Source: Hyunsoonleella jejuensis
GTDB lineage: Bacteria > Bacteroidota > Bacteroidia > Flavobacteriales > Flavobacteriaceae
NCBI RefSeq assembly: GCF_900111025.1
Contig: NZ_FOFN01000001.1
Coordinates: 62,001 to 126,000 of the forward strand
DNA length: 64,000 nt
Reading direction: 5' to 3'
Each line of letters starts with the position of its first letter. Position 1 is the stretch's first letter. A program made the translations under genes and the position numbers. The notes under the pieces were generated by a model, which did not search any database, was not told the DNA's origin, and was given only the letters and a program-made list of their open reading frames with translations. This document shows positions 27,624 through 38,473 of this stretch, piece by piece.

Positions 27624-30236
27624 TTAGGCTTGTTTTTTCTTAACTAGCATGCGCTTAATCTCATTGAGTTTCATGAGTGCTTCAACTGGTGTTAGCGTAT
27701 CTATATCAATATGTAATATTTCGTCTTTTATATTTTCCAATAGAGGGTCATCCAAATTAAAGAAACTTAACTGCATATCATCATTTAAAGTTTTCACCTT
27801 ATCTGTTAACTCTTCACTAGAATGAGATTTCTCGAGTTTCTCTAAAATTTTATTGGCTCTACGCAAAACCTGTTGTGGCATTCCTGCCATTTTTGCAACG
27901 TGAATTCCAAAGCTGTGTGCACTACCTCCTTCAACTAATTTTCTTAAAAACAGAACATTGTCTTTCAGCTCTTGTACAGAAACATTAAAATTCTTGATGC
28001 GCCCAAATGTTTCACACATTTCATTAAGCTCATGGTAATGTGTAGCAAATAGCGTTTTTGGCTTTGAAGGATGCTCATGTAAATATTCAGTAATAGCCCA
28101 TGCTATAGAAATACCATCATAGGTACTTGTACCACGCCCAATTTCATCTAGCAGCACTAAACTTCTATCAGAAATATTATTTAGAATAGATGCTGTTTCG
28201 TTCATTTCTACCATAAAGGTAGATTCGCCCATTGAAATATTGTCGCTAGCGCCAACTCTGGTGAATATCTTATCCACCAAACCAATGTTTGCTTCCTTAG
28301 CAGGCACAAAACTTCCTATTTGAGCTAATAATACTATTAAGGCAGTTTGCCTCAAAATTGCAGATTTACCAGACATATTGGGACCTGTAATCATAATAAT
28401 TTGTTGGGAAGTTCTGTCCAAAAACACATCATTGGCAATATAAGCCTCACCCAATGGCAATTGCTTTTCGATAACCGGATGACGTCCATCTTTTATATCT
28501 AAATCGAAGGAGTCGTCCATCTTTGGACACACATAATTGTTATCCTTGGCCAATTGCGCAAAACCGCACAAGCAATCTAATTGCCCAATTAAATACGCAT
28601 TTTGTTGTACTGCTTTAATGTATTGGTTCATCCAAGCTACCAACTCAGAAAACAATTGCTGTTCTATGGTTAAAATACGTTCTTCAGCACCTAATATTTT
28701 TGCTTCGTATTCTTTAAGTTCTTCGGTAATATAGCGTTCAGCACTTACTAAGGTTTGTTTTCTAATCCATGTTTCTGGCACTTTATCCTTGTGGGTGTTA
28801 CGCACTTCAATATAATATCCAAATACATTATTGGATGCTATTTTAAGCGATGTAATACCTGTTCGCTCACTTTCACGCTCTAGCATATTATCTAGATAAT
28901 CTTTACCTGATTTTGATAAGCCTCGTAGTTCATCCAATTCCGAAGAAAAACCAGTTGCAATAGTATTTCCTTTTAAAACGTTTACAGGTGCGTCTTCGTT
29001 CAGCGTTTCTTTTATTTTTTCGCGAAGTACCTCACAGCTTTGTAGGTTATCGCCAATAATTCGCAACGCTTCATTTTTAGAATTTGAAGCTATACTTTTT
29101 ATGGGCACAATAGCTTCTAGTGAATTTTTAAGTTGGATGACCTCTCTCGGGTTCACTTTTCCTGTAGCGGTTTTTGAAATGAGACGTTCTAAATCACCAA
29201 TATGTTTAATATGATTTTGAATTTTTTGAAGCACTGGGTCTTCTTTGGTAAGAAAATCTACTACCTCATGCCTTTGCTTTATTTTTTTAATATTTTTTAA
29301 TGGCAATGCTAACCAACGCTTTAATAAGCGCCCACCCATTGGCGATATGGTTTTATCTATTACATTTAAGAGCGTTACCGCATTATTATTGGTAGAATTA
29401 TACAGCTCTAAATTTCTAATGGTGAACTTATCCATCCATACATAATCATCTTCTGCAATTCTGGCAATAGACGTAATGTGTTGCAATTTATGATGTTGGG
29501 TTTCGCCTAAATAATGCAAGATAGAACCCGAGGCAATAACACCTTCATATAAATCTTCAACCCCAAAACCTTTAAGTGTTTTGGTATCAAAGTGTTTGAT
29601 TAGGGTTTCATAGGCATAATCAGTTTGATATACCCAATCTTCTAAATAAAACGTATGGAAATCGTTGCCAAAAGTCTCGTTAAAGAGAGTTCGTTTTTGT
29701 TTAGAGACCAATACTTCACTAGGGTTAAAATTTTGGAGCAACTTATCAATATACTCTGCGTTGCCTTGAGAGGTTAAAAACTCGCCCGTAGAAATATCTA
29801 AAAAAGAGATCCCAATATATTTTTTATCGAAATATACCGAACACAAAAAGTTGTTGGATTTAGAGACCAACACTTCATCATTCATTGCTACTCCTGGAGT
29901 TACCAATTCGGTTACGCCACGTTTTACAATGGTTTTGGTTTGTTTAGGGTCTTCCAATTGGTCGCAAATAGCAACACGCTCGCCTGCTTTTACCAGCTTT
30001 GGCAAATAGGTGTTTAAAGAATGGTGCGGAAATCCAGCTAATTCGGTTTCGCTTTCACTGCCAGCACCGCGCTTGGTTAAAATTATACCTAAAATACCGG
30101 CGGCCTTTACAGCATCACTCCCAAAGGTTTCGTAAAAATCGCCTACCCGAAACAACAATAACGCATCAGGGTACTTTGCCTTAATAGCATTGTACTGTTT
30201 CATTAACGGTGTTGCCTTTTTTGCTTTTTTAGCCAA
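27624..30236 (-). CDS. mutS: DNA mismatch repair protein MutS
   Basis: Recognises mismatches and starts repair together with MutL. Complete at 870 residues. The mismatch-reading motif DFYETF lies near residue 35, the Walker [14 protein letters not shown] near residue 616, and the Walker B/signature region [14 protein letters not shown] further on; a C-terminal dimerisation tail is present. The start is a TTG (30234-30236): an in-frame TGA lies two codons upstream, and the next Met is residue 12, after the conserved [10 protein letters not shown]. Divergent from the RNA methyltransferase gene. Confidence 0.96.
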   Translation of the reverse strand: MAKKAKKATPLMKQYNAIKAKYPDALLLFRVGDFYETFGSDAVKAAGILGIILTKRGAGSESETELAGFPHHSLNTYLPKLVKAGERVAICDQLEDPKQTKTIVKRGVTELVTPGVAMNDEVLVSKSNNFLCSVYFDKKYIGISFLDISTGEFLTSQGNAEYIDKLLQNFNPSEVLVSKQKRTLFNETFGNDFHTFYLEDWVYQTDYAYETLIKHFDTKTLKGFGVEDLYEGVIASGSILHYLGETQHHKLQHITSIARIAEDDYVWMDKFTIRNLELYNSTNNNAVTLLNVIDKTISPMGGRLLKRWLALPLKNIKKIKQRHEVVDFLTKEDPVLQKIQNHIKHIGDLERLISKTATGKVNPREVIQLKNSLEAIVPIKSIASNSKNEALRIIGDNLQSCEVLREKIKETLNEDAPVNVLKGNTIATGFSSELDELRGLSKSGKDYLDNMLERESERTGITSLKIASNNVFGYYIEVRNTHKDKVPETWIRKQTLVSAERYITEELKEYEAKILGAEERILTIEQQLFSELVAWMNQYIKAVQQNAYLIGQLDCLCGFAQLAKDNNYVCPKMDDSFDLDIKDGRHPVIEKQLPLGEAYIANDVFLDRTSQQIIMITGPNMSGKSAILRQTALIVLLAQIGSFVPAKEANIGLVDKIFTRVGASDNISMGESTFMVEMNETASILNNISDRSLVLLDEIGRGTSTYDGISIAWAITEYLHEHPSKPKTLFATHYHELNEMCETFGRIKNFNVSVQELKDNVLFLRKLVEGGSAHSFGIHVAKMAGMPQQVLRRANKILEKLEKSHSSEELTDKVKTLNDDMQLSFFNLDDPLLENIKDEILHIDIDTLTPVEALMKLNEIKRMLVKKKQA

Positions 30237-30363
30237 TGGTCAAGTGGTTTTTTAGTCTTATTTTTGTGTAAATCGTAGCTTGCAATGTACTATTAATTTC
30301 ATGTTTTTTGAAGTTGAAGCATCACAAGTTATTTACAATTGAGCCGAGATTTCAACAATAACT

Positions 30364-30391
30364 TGTCATTCAGAACGAAGTGAAGCATCTT
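30364..30391. repeat. REP-like palindrome copy
   Basis: TGTCATTCAGAACGAAGTGA followed by AGCATCTT, a variant of the flavobacterial repeat present as the complement of 13161-13190 (shared TGTCAT, GAAC and ATCT blocks). It lies between the divergent mutS and methyltransferase genes. Confidence 0.5.
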
Positions 30392-30443
30392 AATACCAAA
30401 AGACACTTCCACTATGTCCAGCATGGCATTATAGCTTAAAAAA

Positions 30444-30974
30444 GTGAGAAAATTAAAAAATAGTGAATTAGACAGGTTAAATGTTGAGGCGTTTAAAGCG
30501 GCCAAAAAAACACCTATTATTATTATTCTTGATAATATTAGAAGTTTAAACAACATAGGCTCGGTATTTAGAACGAGTGATGCCTTTTTAGTCGAAAAAA
30601 TTTACCTCTGTGGCATAACGGCAACACCACCCCATAAAGACATCCATAAAACAGCTTTGGGAAGTACCAATACCGTAGCTTGGGAATATGTAAAAAACAC
30701 TTTAGACTTAGTTGAGAAATTAAAAGCTGAAAACATTAAAATATGTGCCATAGAGCAAGCCGAAAATGCCACCATGCTTAATGAATTTACACCTCAACCA
30801 CAAGCTACCTACGCTCTAGTATTTGGAAACGAAGTAAAAGGTGTGGCGCAAAATGTGGTTAATGCTAGTGATGAAGTTATAGAAATTCCACAATTTGGAA
30901 CAAAACACTCTTTGAATATCTCGGTAAGTTGCGGGGTAGTAGTATGGGATTTATTCAGTAAATTAGAGCATTAA
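30444..30974 (+). CDS. TrmH/SpoU-family RNA 2'-O-methyltransferase
   Basis: A 176-residue SPOUT methyltransferase. The three family motifs are visible: LDNIRSLNNIGSVFRTSDAF near residue 30, ALVFGNEVKGV near 122, and IPQFGTKHSLNISVSCGVV near 148, which builds the SAM-binding knot. The target RNA cannot be told; there is no extra RNA-binding domain, as in tRNA-modifying TrmH or TrmL types. The start is GTG. It leads a possible operon with the cupin-like lipoprotein gene 14 bp downstream. Confidence 0.88.
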   Translation: MRKLKNSELDRLNVEAFKAAKKTPIIIILDNIRSLNNIGSVFRTSDAFLVEKIYLCGITATPPHKDIHKTALGSTNTVAWEYVKNTLDLVEKLKAENIKICAIEQAENATMLNEFTPQPQATYALVFGNEVKGVAQNVVNASDEVIEIPQFGTKHSLNISVSCGVVVWDLFSKLEH

Positions 30975-30988
30975 AAGCATAATAAAAT

Positions 30989-31819
30989 ATGAAACTTAAA
31001 TTTATTTTTTCGCTACTTACAATTTCACTATTGCTATTGGGGTGTAAGGATAAGCAATACATTCCTATTGAGTACCTCTCAATGGAATTATCACCAAACA
31101 AGCAAGAGCAGAAACTTACTATTTTAAATAATGAAATTAACGGCGTTACCAGCGAGCATGTTGCCATTACTAGCAACATCACTAAAAAGGTAGAGCTTAA
31201 AGAAGGATACAAAACTATTTATTTATTTATAAAAGGATATGGCAACCTCACCTCGGGCGATAGTATTTATAGCATCGTCCCCGAAACCATTATGCTACCT
31301 AATACTGTTGAAGATATTTCGTTTAAACCTCTTGAAAACAATACGCTGCATTATTTAAAAATATCTGTTTTACAGACCGAACTGGATAAAGAAGACATAA
31401 AAACGTTTCCGACAGAAAACACCAATAGTATTTATTTTAAAAAGTTCACAGATTGTGAATCGTATACAGAGCCTATTAAGAGTCCGCAAACAACAAGTAG
31501 AACTATTTTGCCTAACAAGCACATTCCAAGAGTAGCCATGGGCACCGTTAAAACTATTGGCCCAGATGCAGTTGGCGCCCATGAACATGCTATGTTAGAG
31601 CAATTATTTTTAGGACTCGCCAACAACCAAACCATAGTGTACGCAGACGATGCCCAAGTAGATTTCCCAGAATATTCACTACTTCATATTCCACGCGGCT
31701 CAAGTCATTCTGTAAGCGTTAATGCCAATAATGAAATGTATTATGTTTGGATGGATTTTTTCGTGGATAAAGATGGGGAAGAATGGCTAAAAACACATAA
31801 CACCAATAGCGATAATTAA
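30989..31819 (+). CDS. Lipoprotein with a cupin-like C-terminal domain
   Basis: 276 residues with a clear lipobox (LLTISLLLLGCKD). The C-terminal half shows a cupin-type pattern: GAHEHAMLEQLFLGL, then a beta-rich stretch ending in LLHIPRGSSHSVSV, with His residues that could bind a metal. The N-terminal half has no recognised fold. Start and end fit an operon with the SAM-dependent methyltransferase downstream (49 bp gap). The function is not known; the cupin assignment is from pattern only. Confidence 0.7.
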   Translation: MKLKFIFSLLTISLLLLGCKDKQYIPIEYLSMELSPNKQEQKLTILNNEINGVTSEHVAITSNITKKVELKEGYKTIYLFIKGYGNLTSGDSIYSIVPETIMLPNTVEDISFKPLENNTLHYLKISVLQTELDKEDIKTFPTENTNSIYFKKFTDCESYTEPIKSPQTTSRTILPNKHIPRVAMGTVKTIGPDAVGAHEHAMLEQLFLGLANNQTIVYADDAQVDFPEYSLLHIPRGSSHSVSVNANNEMYYVWMDFFVDKDGEEWLKTHNTNSDN

Positions 31820-31868
31820 AAATTTTATCCCTAAAAAAGCAAAAACACCATGGCCTACCAAGGCCGTA

Positions 31869-32489
31869 ATGAAACAAATTTACGACCTCAACCTTTGGGG
31901 AGGGAGTAGCTTTGATTTTTACTCAGGTGAAGGTTCGCATAACCCCAATATTACTGTACCATATCTAGAATCGGTAATTGCGTTTTTAAAGTCGCTTGAT
32001 GAACCACTAAGCGTTTGCGATTTGGGATGTGGCGATTTTAATATTGGGCAATACTTAGTTAAATACACCAAGAAATATATTGGCGTAGATATAGTTGACA
32101 ATCTGATTGAAAGAAATAAAAAGCTTTTTAACGCTGATAATTTAGAGTTTGACTGTTTAGATATTGCAAAAGACGAACTTCCAAAAGCGGATTGTATTAT
32201 TTTAAGACAAGTATTTCAGCATTTATCAAATGCTGAAATACTAAAAATTATTGAAAAAGTTTCAAGTTATAAATATGTAATTCTTACAGAGCATATTCCT
32301 TTGGGAAATTTTGAACCTAATAAAGATATTATTTCTGGTCAAGGTATTCGGTTAAAACAGAATAGCGGTGTTGATTTATCAAGACCTCCGTTTAATTTAA
32401 AAATTAAGGATACCGAACACCTAACGACATATTATGTAGAGAGCTCCACTAAAAGTCAAATCATCACCACATTATATCAATTACCCTAA
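31869..32489 (+). CDS. Class I SAM-dependent methyltransferase
   Basis: 206 residues. The SAM-binding motif I is VCDLGCGDFNIGQYLV near residue 50, followed by an acidic residue at the end of strand 2 (YIGVDIVDNLI), and a motif with IILRQVFQHLS. The N terminus (DLNLWGGSSFDFYSGEGSHN) resembles small-molecule methyltransferases. The substrate is unknown. It ends at a strong terminator. Confidence 0.8.
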   Translation: MKQIYDLNLWGGSSFDFYSGEGSHNPNITVPYLESVIAFLKSLDEPLSVCDLGCGDFNIGQYLVKYTKKYIGVDIVDNLIERNKKLFNADNLEFDCLDIAKDELPKADCIILRQVFQHLSNAEILKIIEKVSSYKYVILTEHIPLGNFEPNKDIISGQGIRLKQNSGVDLSRPPFNLKIKDTEHLTTYYVESSTKSQIITTLYQLP

Positions 32490-32518
32490 AACGTTTAGTA
32501 CTCGCTTGTACCCCTACT

Positions 32519-32558
32519 AAATAAACAAGGCTGCCTGAGAGGGCAGCCTTGTTTATTT
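32519..32558. terminator. Strong bidirectional terminator
   Basis: A 17-bp perfect stem (AAATAAACAAGGCTGCC and complement, 6-nt loop TGAGAG) with T-rich flanks, between the convergent methyltransferase and lipoprotein genes. Confidence 0.9.
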
Positions 32559-32594
32559 TACATATACTGAATACGCTTCTAATTCAAGCTCAAG

Positions 32595-33539
32595 TTAGTT
32601 TTGAACTCTATCATGCGTAGTATTCGCCCATCTAATTTGTGCTCTCCCGCCTCTAACACGATACGCACCATATCTAATTTTTGATTGCGTTCCTCTTTCT
32701 GGTGAAGGAATATTCCAATTAAATGCTTCACCTCCAATTATGGCATTACAATAGTGTATTTTTTTTGAAGAATCGTTTGGATCTACTTTAAAACCTACCT
32801 CTAACACAAAAGAAGTTATTTCATTTTTATTGACTCTTTTTAGTAGAACTACTTCTCTACCGCTTCCTGACCCACCACGTTCTAATATACGCTCAGCATA
32901 AACATCGAAAGCCACTTGCTTGTCTGAATTACTACCTGTACCGTAAACAGGATGTGCTCTATATAAACAGATAGCAGGATCAGGAGAACCACCACCACCA
33001 GTGTGTTGTCCTTTGGCTTGTGCTATGTATGTACCATCTTGACCAAAAGAGCCTGCATCAGCTACTTCAAGAATCCTAAAGTCTCCAGTAAATTTTACTG
33101 ATGATCCTACATTAGAGTTTGCTACTGGTAATGAGCGTTCTATTCGAGGTTGTAAAGTATTTGGCGCATCAATATTATTGGAGCCAGCTGCAATATTATA
33201 TATTCCCCATTTAAGTCCATCAATTTCAACTTCTTTGTAATTCGCATAACAACTTCTATCATCAATAGTTCCAATATTTACAGGGTTTGGTAAATCGTTT
33301 GATGTTCTAGTAGCATTTTCACCATCAGGGTTACATGTTGTGTACGCACCAGTATCTTCATCAACTGCTACCAATGAACCTGGATCTGGGTCCGTATCTG
33401 GGTCTGGATCGACAATGATTTCTTCTATTGCTTTGGTAAGGTCTGTGTCCTCAGATGAACAAGAGAAGAAAGCAGCAAAAACAATTAATGAGGTAATTGT
33501 TAATATTCTTATTTTGTAAGAAGTGTTTATTTTTTTCAT
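32595..33539 (-). CDS. Lipoprotein of unknown function, possibly a jelly-roll carbohydrate-active protein
   Basis: About 314 residues from the ATG at 33539; an upstream ATG at 33587 would add 16 residues before the signal and is unlikely. The lipobox is [12 protein letters not shown]. An Asp/Pro linker ([10 protein letters not shown]) follows, then a beta-rich region with [22 protein letters not shown] and a final [16 protein letters not shown]. This pattern, with Arg- and Gln-His-containing strands, recalls beta-jelly-roll polysaccharide lyases, but no catalytic set was identified. Surface export would fit the charged residues after the Cys. Confidence 0.7.
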   Translation of the reverse strand: MKKINTSYKIRILTITSLIVFAAFFSCSSEDTDLTKAIEEIIVDPDPDTDPDPGSLVAVDEDTGAYTTCNPDGENATRTSNDLPNPVNIGTIDDRSCYANYKEVEIDGLKWGIYNIAAGSNNIDAPNTLQPRIERSLPVANSNVGSSVKFTGDFRILEVADAGSFGQDGTYIAQAKGQHTGGGGSPDPAICLYRAHPVYGTGSNSDKQVAFDVYAERILERGGSGSGREVVLLKRVNKNEITSFVLEVGFKVDPNDSSKKIHYCNAIIGGEAFNWNIPSPERGTQSKIRYGAYRVRGGRAQIRWANTTHDRVQN

Positions 33540-33768
33540 ATTTTTTTGAACTTTCAGCAAAAATAAAGATTTAAAAAAACAATCCATCCTGAACTATCCT
33601 GCATTATTTTAATGAGTTTAGAACTAGCAATTAATTAAACAGACTAGTAAATAGTAGCAATTATTAAACTTCGGCAAATTCATTTAATTAAGTACCTAAT
33701 AAATAACTGAATTATTAGTCGATTTATTATGTAGAAATTGCTCCTGTAGCAGATGATTAATTTTGTTT

Positions 33769-34905
33769 CTATAATGAGTTTAACAATATCTTATTCAAAA
33801 CCCACAAATAATCCTCGCGGTTATTTACAAAATCTCTTTCTGAAACATCAATCATTTTTACATTAAATTCTTTTTGGGTTTTTAAAAACTCTAAATAGCC
33901 TGCATTAATTTTTTCCAAATAATCATCTGCGATATTTTGCTCATACTCGCGTCCGCGATTTTTAATATTCTGTTGCAAACGTTCAGTGTTTTGATATAAA
34001 TAAATATACAATTCAGGTTTTGCAATATCCTTATACATTAAATAGAAGAGTTTTCGATAGAGGTTAAATTCATCTTCAGGTAATGTGATTTTAGAGAAAA
34101 TTAATGATTTAAAAATATCATAATCACTCACTACAAAATCCTTAAATAAGTCTAATTGCGACAAATCATCAGAGATTTGTTGGTATCGGTCTGCCAAAAA
34201 ACTCATTTCTAAGGTAAATGCATATCTATTGGCATCCTCATAAAACTTTGGTAAAAATGGATTGTCCGCAAAACGCTCCAAAATTAATTTCGCATTAAAA
34301 TCATAAGATATCTTAGTGGCTAAACTGGTTTTTCCTGCGCCAATATTACCTTCTATAGCAATGTAGTTATATGTTGAAAAGTCAAATTGTTTGCTAGGGT
34401 TTTTTAACCAAATTTTAATTGGTTCCAATTTAGAATCATCTTTGCATTCATTCAATAACGCCGAAACCTCTTTTTCGAATTCTGGGTGTTTTACCTTAGA
34501 GGCAATATCATTTAAAGGCATCAATACAAACCTTCGCTTTTGCATTTCGGGATGCGGTACTTGCAAGGTTTTTGTATTAATAATTTGGTCTTCTGCAAAA
34601 ACAATATCTAAATCTATGGTTCGGGCTTCGTAGCCTTTTTTTGTGTTTCTAGTTCTGCCCAATTTGGTTTCAATGCTTAGTAGTTGTTTTAAAACCTTTT
34701 TAGGTTCTAAATAACTTTCTAAAACCAAGCAACAGTTAAAAAAATCATCGCTTTCAAACCCAAACGCAGGTGTTTTATACACCTTGGAAATTAATTTAAT
34801 ATTCCCAACCTGTTCATAAATGGCATCTACCGCCAATTGTAAGTTTTTAAACTTATCGCCTTTGTTACTGCCGAGTGCAATATAATAGGTTACGGGTTTT
34901 TTCAT
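33769..34905 (-). CDS. folK: FolK-deoxynucleoside kinase fusion
   Basis: A 378-residue two-domain protein. Residues 1 to about 160 are hydroxymethyldihydropterin pyrophosphokinase (YYIALGSNKGDKFKNL, GRTRNTKKGYEARTIDLDIV, PHPEMQKRRFVLMPL), which makes the pterin precursor of folate. Residues about 178-378 are a deoxynucleoside kinase: P-loop IEGNIGAGKTSLA, ERFADNPFLP, and the lid RGREYEQNI. Both activities feed thymidylate and folate metabolism, as do thyA and the DHFR fusion elsewhere in the window. The fusion is familiar from Bacteroidota. Confidence 0.93.
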   Translation of the reverse strand: MKKPVTYYIALGSNKGDKFKNLQLAVDAIYEQVGNIKLISKVYKTPAFGFESDDFFNCCLVLESYLEPKKVLKQLLSIETKLGRTRNTKKGYEARTIDLDIVFAEDQIINTKTLQVPHPEMQKRRFVLMPLNDIASKVKHPEFEKEVSALLNECKDDSKLEPIKIWLKNPSKQFDFSTYNYIAIEGNIGAGKTSLATKISYDFNAKLILERFADNPFLPKFYEDANRYAFTLEMSFLADRYQQISDDLSQLDLFKDFVVSDYDIFKSLIFSKITLPEDEFNLYRKLFYLMYKDIAKPELYIYLYQNTERLQQNIKNRGREYEQNIADDYLEKINAGYLEFLKTQKEFNVKMIDVSERDFVNNREDYLWVLNKILLNSL

Positions 34906-34971
34906 CGAATAGCAAAATAATAAAAAGTAAATGGATTTGGGTTATATTTACAGAACGTATTTATCCACAAT

Positions 34972-35676
34972 ATGACATTAAAAGACAAACTCCTAGCCCA
35001 ACGTATTTATTTACTTCTTGGTGGGCTATTTATCACATCGCTGGTAGTATCAAACCTTATATTTCAAAAGTTTTTTTATTGGTACCCCTTTGATATTGAA
35101 GTTTTTGGAAGTAAACTTTTTGAAATTTCAGTAGGTATATTACCTTACCCTATTACCTTTTTAATCACTGATTTAATTAGTGAAATTTATGGTAAAAAGC
35201 GGGCGAATGATGTGGTAGTGGTAGGTATTTTTGCCTCGCTTTTCTCACTTTTAATTATTTATACCGCTGCCAATGTCCCTGCGACATCGTGGTCTTATAT
35301 AAATGACAGTTTATTTAGAAAGGTTTTTGGAAACTCAGCCGTAGCTGTTTTTGCAAGTATGCTTACCTATCTATTTGCTCAATTTGTGGATATTCAAATT
35401 TACCATTTCTGGAAACGACTTACAAAAGGAAAACATTTATGGTTGCGAAATAATTTCTCCACTTGGTTTTCACAATTTGTAGACACTTTTACCATTGTAT
35501 TTTTACTATGCTCTTTTGGCATTATAGATTGGGCTAATTTTAAAGGCCTTCTAGTTAGCGGTTTTCTTTTTAAGGTTTTTGTAGCTGTTTTGGATACGCC
35601 ACTACTGTATCTAGGTGTTTACTTGTTTAAAAGACGCTTTAACCTAAAAACCAACGAGGAAATCAAACTGCTATAA
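34972..35676 (+). CDS. Queuosine precursor transporter (YhhQ/QPTR family)
   Basis: A 234-residue inner-membrane protein with about six helices. The family motifs PYPITFLITDLISEIYGKK (about residue 58) and the LWLRNNFSTWFSQFVDTF block are clear. The family imports preQ0/preQ1 for tRNA modification. No preQ1 riboswitch was found in the short 66-bp leader. It lies divergent from the FolK-kinase gene. Confidence 0.9.
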   Translation: MTLKDKLLAQRIYLLLGGLFITSLVVSNLIFQKFFYWYPFDIEVFGSKLFEISVGILPYPITFLITDLISEIYGKKRANDVVVVGIFASLFSLLIIYTAANVPATSWSYINDSLFRKVFGNSAVAVFASMLTYLFAQFVDIQIYHFWKRLTKGKHLWLRNNFSTWFSQFVDTFTIVFLLCSFGIIDWANFKGLLVSGFLFKVFVAVLDTPLLYLGVYLFKRRFNLKTNEEIKLL

Positions 35677-35790
35677 AAAAATTTAATGAGTCAATATTTA
35701 TAGGGCTTAGGTTAAATTAATATTAAACTTTTATATTAATTAGACTCAGATAGCAAACGCGCTCGTATATTTATAATAAACTCATTTTTT

Positions 35791-38472
35791 ATGAAGAAAT
35801 TTCTAAAAATTATTGGCATTACCCTATTGATAATAATTGCGCTATTAATTGCAATTCCATTTGCTTTTCAAAGCCAGATAAAAGATATTGTAAAACGGTT
35901 TATTAATGAAAACCTAAATGCTAAAGTAGAGTTTAGAGATGTAAGCTTAAGTTTTATTCGCAGTTTTCCTCAAGCGCACGTTAATGTAAGCGATTTGGTA
36001 ATAACCAACTTTGAACCCTTTAAAGATGAAACATTGGCTACAGCTAAAGACATAGCGTTTACCATGTCGGTTAAAGAATTATTTAAAAAAGCAGACGAAG
36101 CCCCAATTATTATAAACACCATAAATATCGATGAAGCTTTACTAACGCTTAAAACCAATAAATTCGGTAATACCAATTATGATATTACCAAAGAAAACAC
36201 ATCTCAAAGTCCTTATAAAAACAACACTGGTTTTACTTTTGATATTGAAGACTACCAAATACAAAATAGTGCATTTTCCTATATTGACGAGGGTTCAGAG
36301 ATTGTAGTTCACGTTACGGAATTCAATCATGAAGGGCATGGTACATTTTCTTCAGAAACCTCAGAATTAAACACAATAAGTAAAGCCAACGTAAGCATTA
36401 GTTTAGATAGTACGCAATACCTGACAAATAACCCTGTAAAGCTAGATGCTTTGATTGATTTAGATTTGAACAACCAAAAATATACTTTTAAGGACAACAA
36501 AGGTTTTATTAACGACCTGCCATTAGCGTTTCAAGGTTACGTGCAACAATTGGCAAACGGCCAACAGATTGACATTTCGTTTGAAAACCCAGAATCAGAC
36601 TTCAAAAATTTCTTAGCTGTTATCCCAAAAACCTATTCAAAAAATATTGAAAACGTTCAAACTACAGGCGACTTTAAGGTAAAAGGATTGATAAAAGGTA
36701 TGAATACTGAAACAACCATTCCTAACTTAGATATTACAATTACCTCTAACAACGCATCTTTCAAGTATCCTGATTTGCCAAAACGTGTAAGCAATATTTC
36801 TATCGACACACGAATTAAAAATGAAACAGGGAACATTGATGACACTTATATAGATATTAAAACCTTAAATTTTAAAATTGATGAGGATGTATTTAAATCT
36901 TCCGCTACGTTAAAAAACATTACCAAAAATATGCTGGTAAATGCCAATATTGATGGGGTTTTAAACTTAGCCAACATTTCTAAGGTTTATCCTATTGCAT
37001 TAGATAATACATTAACAGGAGTTTTAAAAGGTAAAGTCAATACCTCGTTCGATATGAACGCCCTAGAAACGAACGCTTACGAACGCATTAAAAACAATGG
37101 TTCGGCGAGTATTTCCAATTTTGTATTTTCTTCAGAAGATATTGTAAATCCATTTCATATTTCAGAAGCAAACATGACGTTTAATCCAGGTACAGTAACG
37201 CTAAATACTTTTAAAGCCAAGACAGGAGACAGCGATATTAGTGCTACCGGAACCATAAATAATCTTTTAGGGTTTTTGCTTAGCGATAATACCTTAAAAG
37301 GCAACTTTAATGTGAATTCCAATGTGTTTAAAGTAAGTGATTTTATGTCTGAAAGCGAAATAGCTTCAAAAAGCAATAAAACCACTAGCGATAGCGAATC
37401 GCTAAAGATTCCAGGTTTTTTGGAATGTATTGTAAACGCTAATGTAAATACGGTAATTTACGATAATCTAAATCTCAAAAATGTTAAAGGCACACTTTTC
37501 ATAAAAGATCAAGAAGCCGCATTAAAAAACATGACTTCAGATATTTTTAATGGTAAATTGGTTATTACCGGCGACGTGTCTACGAAAGAACAAACCCCTG
37601 TATTCCATCTTAATTTAGGTGCTGATGGTTTTGATATCGCACAATCCTTTAAAGATTTAGAACTATTTCAAAATTTAGCACCTATAGCCAAACTATTACA
37701 GGGCAAACTAAACACCACCCTTAGTATGTCAGGACGGTTGGACCAAGAATTCGCTCCTGTTTTAGAATCTGTTTCTGGAGATGCCTTAGCAGAAGTTTTG
37801 GCCTCGAGATTTGACACAACACAAAACCCGCTGCTTGGAAAACTCGAAAGCGCTTTAAATTTCATAGATTTTGATAAGTTAGATTTAAAAGATATTAAAG
37901 CAAAACTAGAGTTTGCCAATGGAAAAGTAGCAGTAAAACCATTTCATTTTAATTATAAGGATATTAAAATTGAGGTTTCTGGAGCACATGGTTTTGATAA
38001 AACCCTAAACTATAATGCCGTATTTAATGTACCGGCAAAATATCTAGGCAGCGACGTAAACAGGCTTATCGGCCAAATAAATGATGCTGAAGTAAATAAT
38101 ATCACCATTCCAGTAACTGCAAATATTACGGGAGTATTTTCAAGCCCGACGGTTAAAACCGATTTAACAAGCGGTGTTAAAAACCTTACCAATCAGCTTA
38201 TCGAAATTCAAAAACAGAAGCTTTTAAACCAAGGCAAAGCCAAGGTTAAGGACTTAATAGGAGATGTAATTGGAGGCAATAAAACCAAAACAGATTCTAT
38301 AAAAAAAGAGCAAGATAACATTGTAAATGATGTTTTAAAAGATATAATTAAAACTAAGAAACCCCAAGATTCTACGGTGAGCGATACGGTTAACTCTACC
38401 GAAAAAGTAATTAAAAACGTGTTGGGCGGTTTATTGGGTGGAAAGAAAAAGGCGAAAGATACTATAAATTAG
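35791..38472 (+). CDS. AsmA-family envelope protein
   Basis: 893 residues. One N-terminal membrane helix (KIIGITLLIIIALLIAIPFAF) anchors a long periplasmic, beta-rich region of the AsmA/bridge-like type: the opening VKRFINENLNAKVEFRDVSL and the terminal AsmA_2-like block with DLKDIKAKLEFANGKV are recognisable. Such proteins are thought to help move lipids between the membranes. The C-terminal 90 residues are Lys/Asp-rich and low complexity. A dispersed structured element starts two bases after the stop codon. Confidence 0.88.
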   Translation: MKKFLKIIGITLLIIIALLIAIPFAFQSQIKDIVKRFINENLNAKVEFRDVSLSFIRSFPQAHVNVSDLVITNFEPFKDETLATAKDIAFTMSVKELFKKADEAPIIINTINIDEALLTLKTNKFGNTNYDITKENTSQSPYKNNTGFTFDIEDYQIQNSAFSYIDEGSEIVVHVTEFNHEGHGTFSSETSELNTISKANVSISLDSTQYLTNNPVKLDALIDLDLNNQKYTFKDNKGFINDLPLAFQGYVQQLANGQQIDISFENPESDFKNFLAVIPKTYSKNIENVQTTGDFKVKGLIKGMNTETTIPNLDITITSNNASFKYPDLPKRVSNISIDTRIKNETGNIDDTYIDIKTLNFKIDEDVFKSSATLKNITKNMLVNANIDGVLNLANISKVYPIALDNTLTGVLKGKVNTSFDMNALETNAYERIKNNGSASISNFVFSSEDIVNPFHISEANMTFNPGTVTLNTFKAKTGDSDISATGTINNLLGFLLSDNTLKGNFNVNSNVFKVSDFMSESEIASKSNKTTSDSESLKIPGFLECIVNANVNTVIYDNLNLKNVKGTLFIKDQEAALKNMTSDIFNGKLVITGDVSTKEQTPVFHLNLGADGFDIAQSFKDLELFQNLAPIAKLLQGKLNTTLSMSGRLDQEFAPVLESVSGDALAEVLASRFDTTQNPLLGKLESALNFIDFDKLDLKDIKAKLEFANGKVAVKPFHFNYKDIKIEVSGAHGFDKTLNYNAVFNVPAKYLGSDVNRLIGQINDAEVNNITIPVTANITGVFSSPTVKTDLTSGVKNLTNQLIEIQKQKLLNQGKAKVKDLIGDVIGGNKTKTDSIKKEQDNIVNDVLKDIIKTKKPQDSTVSDTVNSTEKVIKNVLGGLLGGKKKAKDTIN

Positions 38473-38473
38473 A

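Noticed and set aside
34906-34971. preQ1 riboswitch before the queuosine precursor transporter
   Set aside because: The 66-bp leader has no recognisable preQ1 aptamer pattern.
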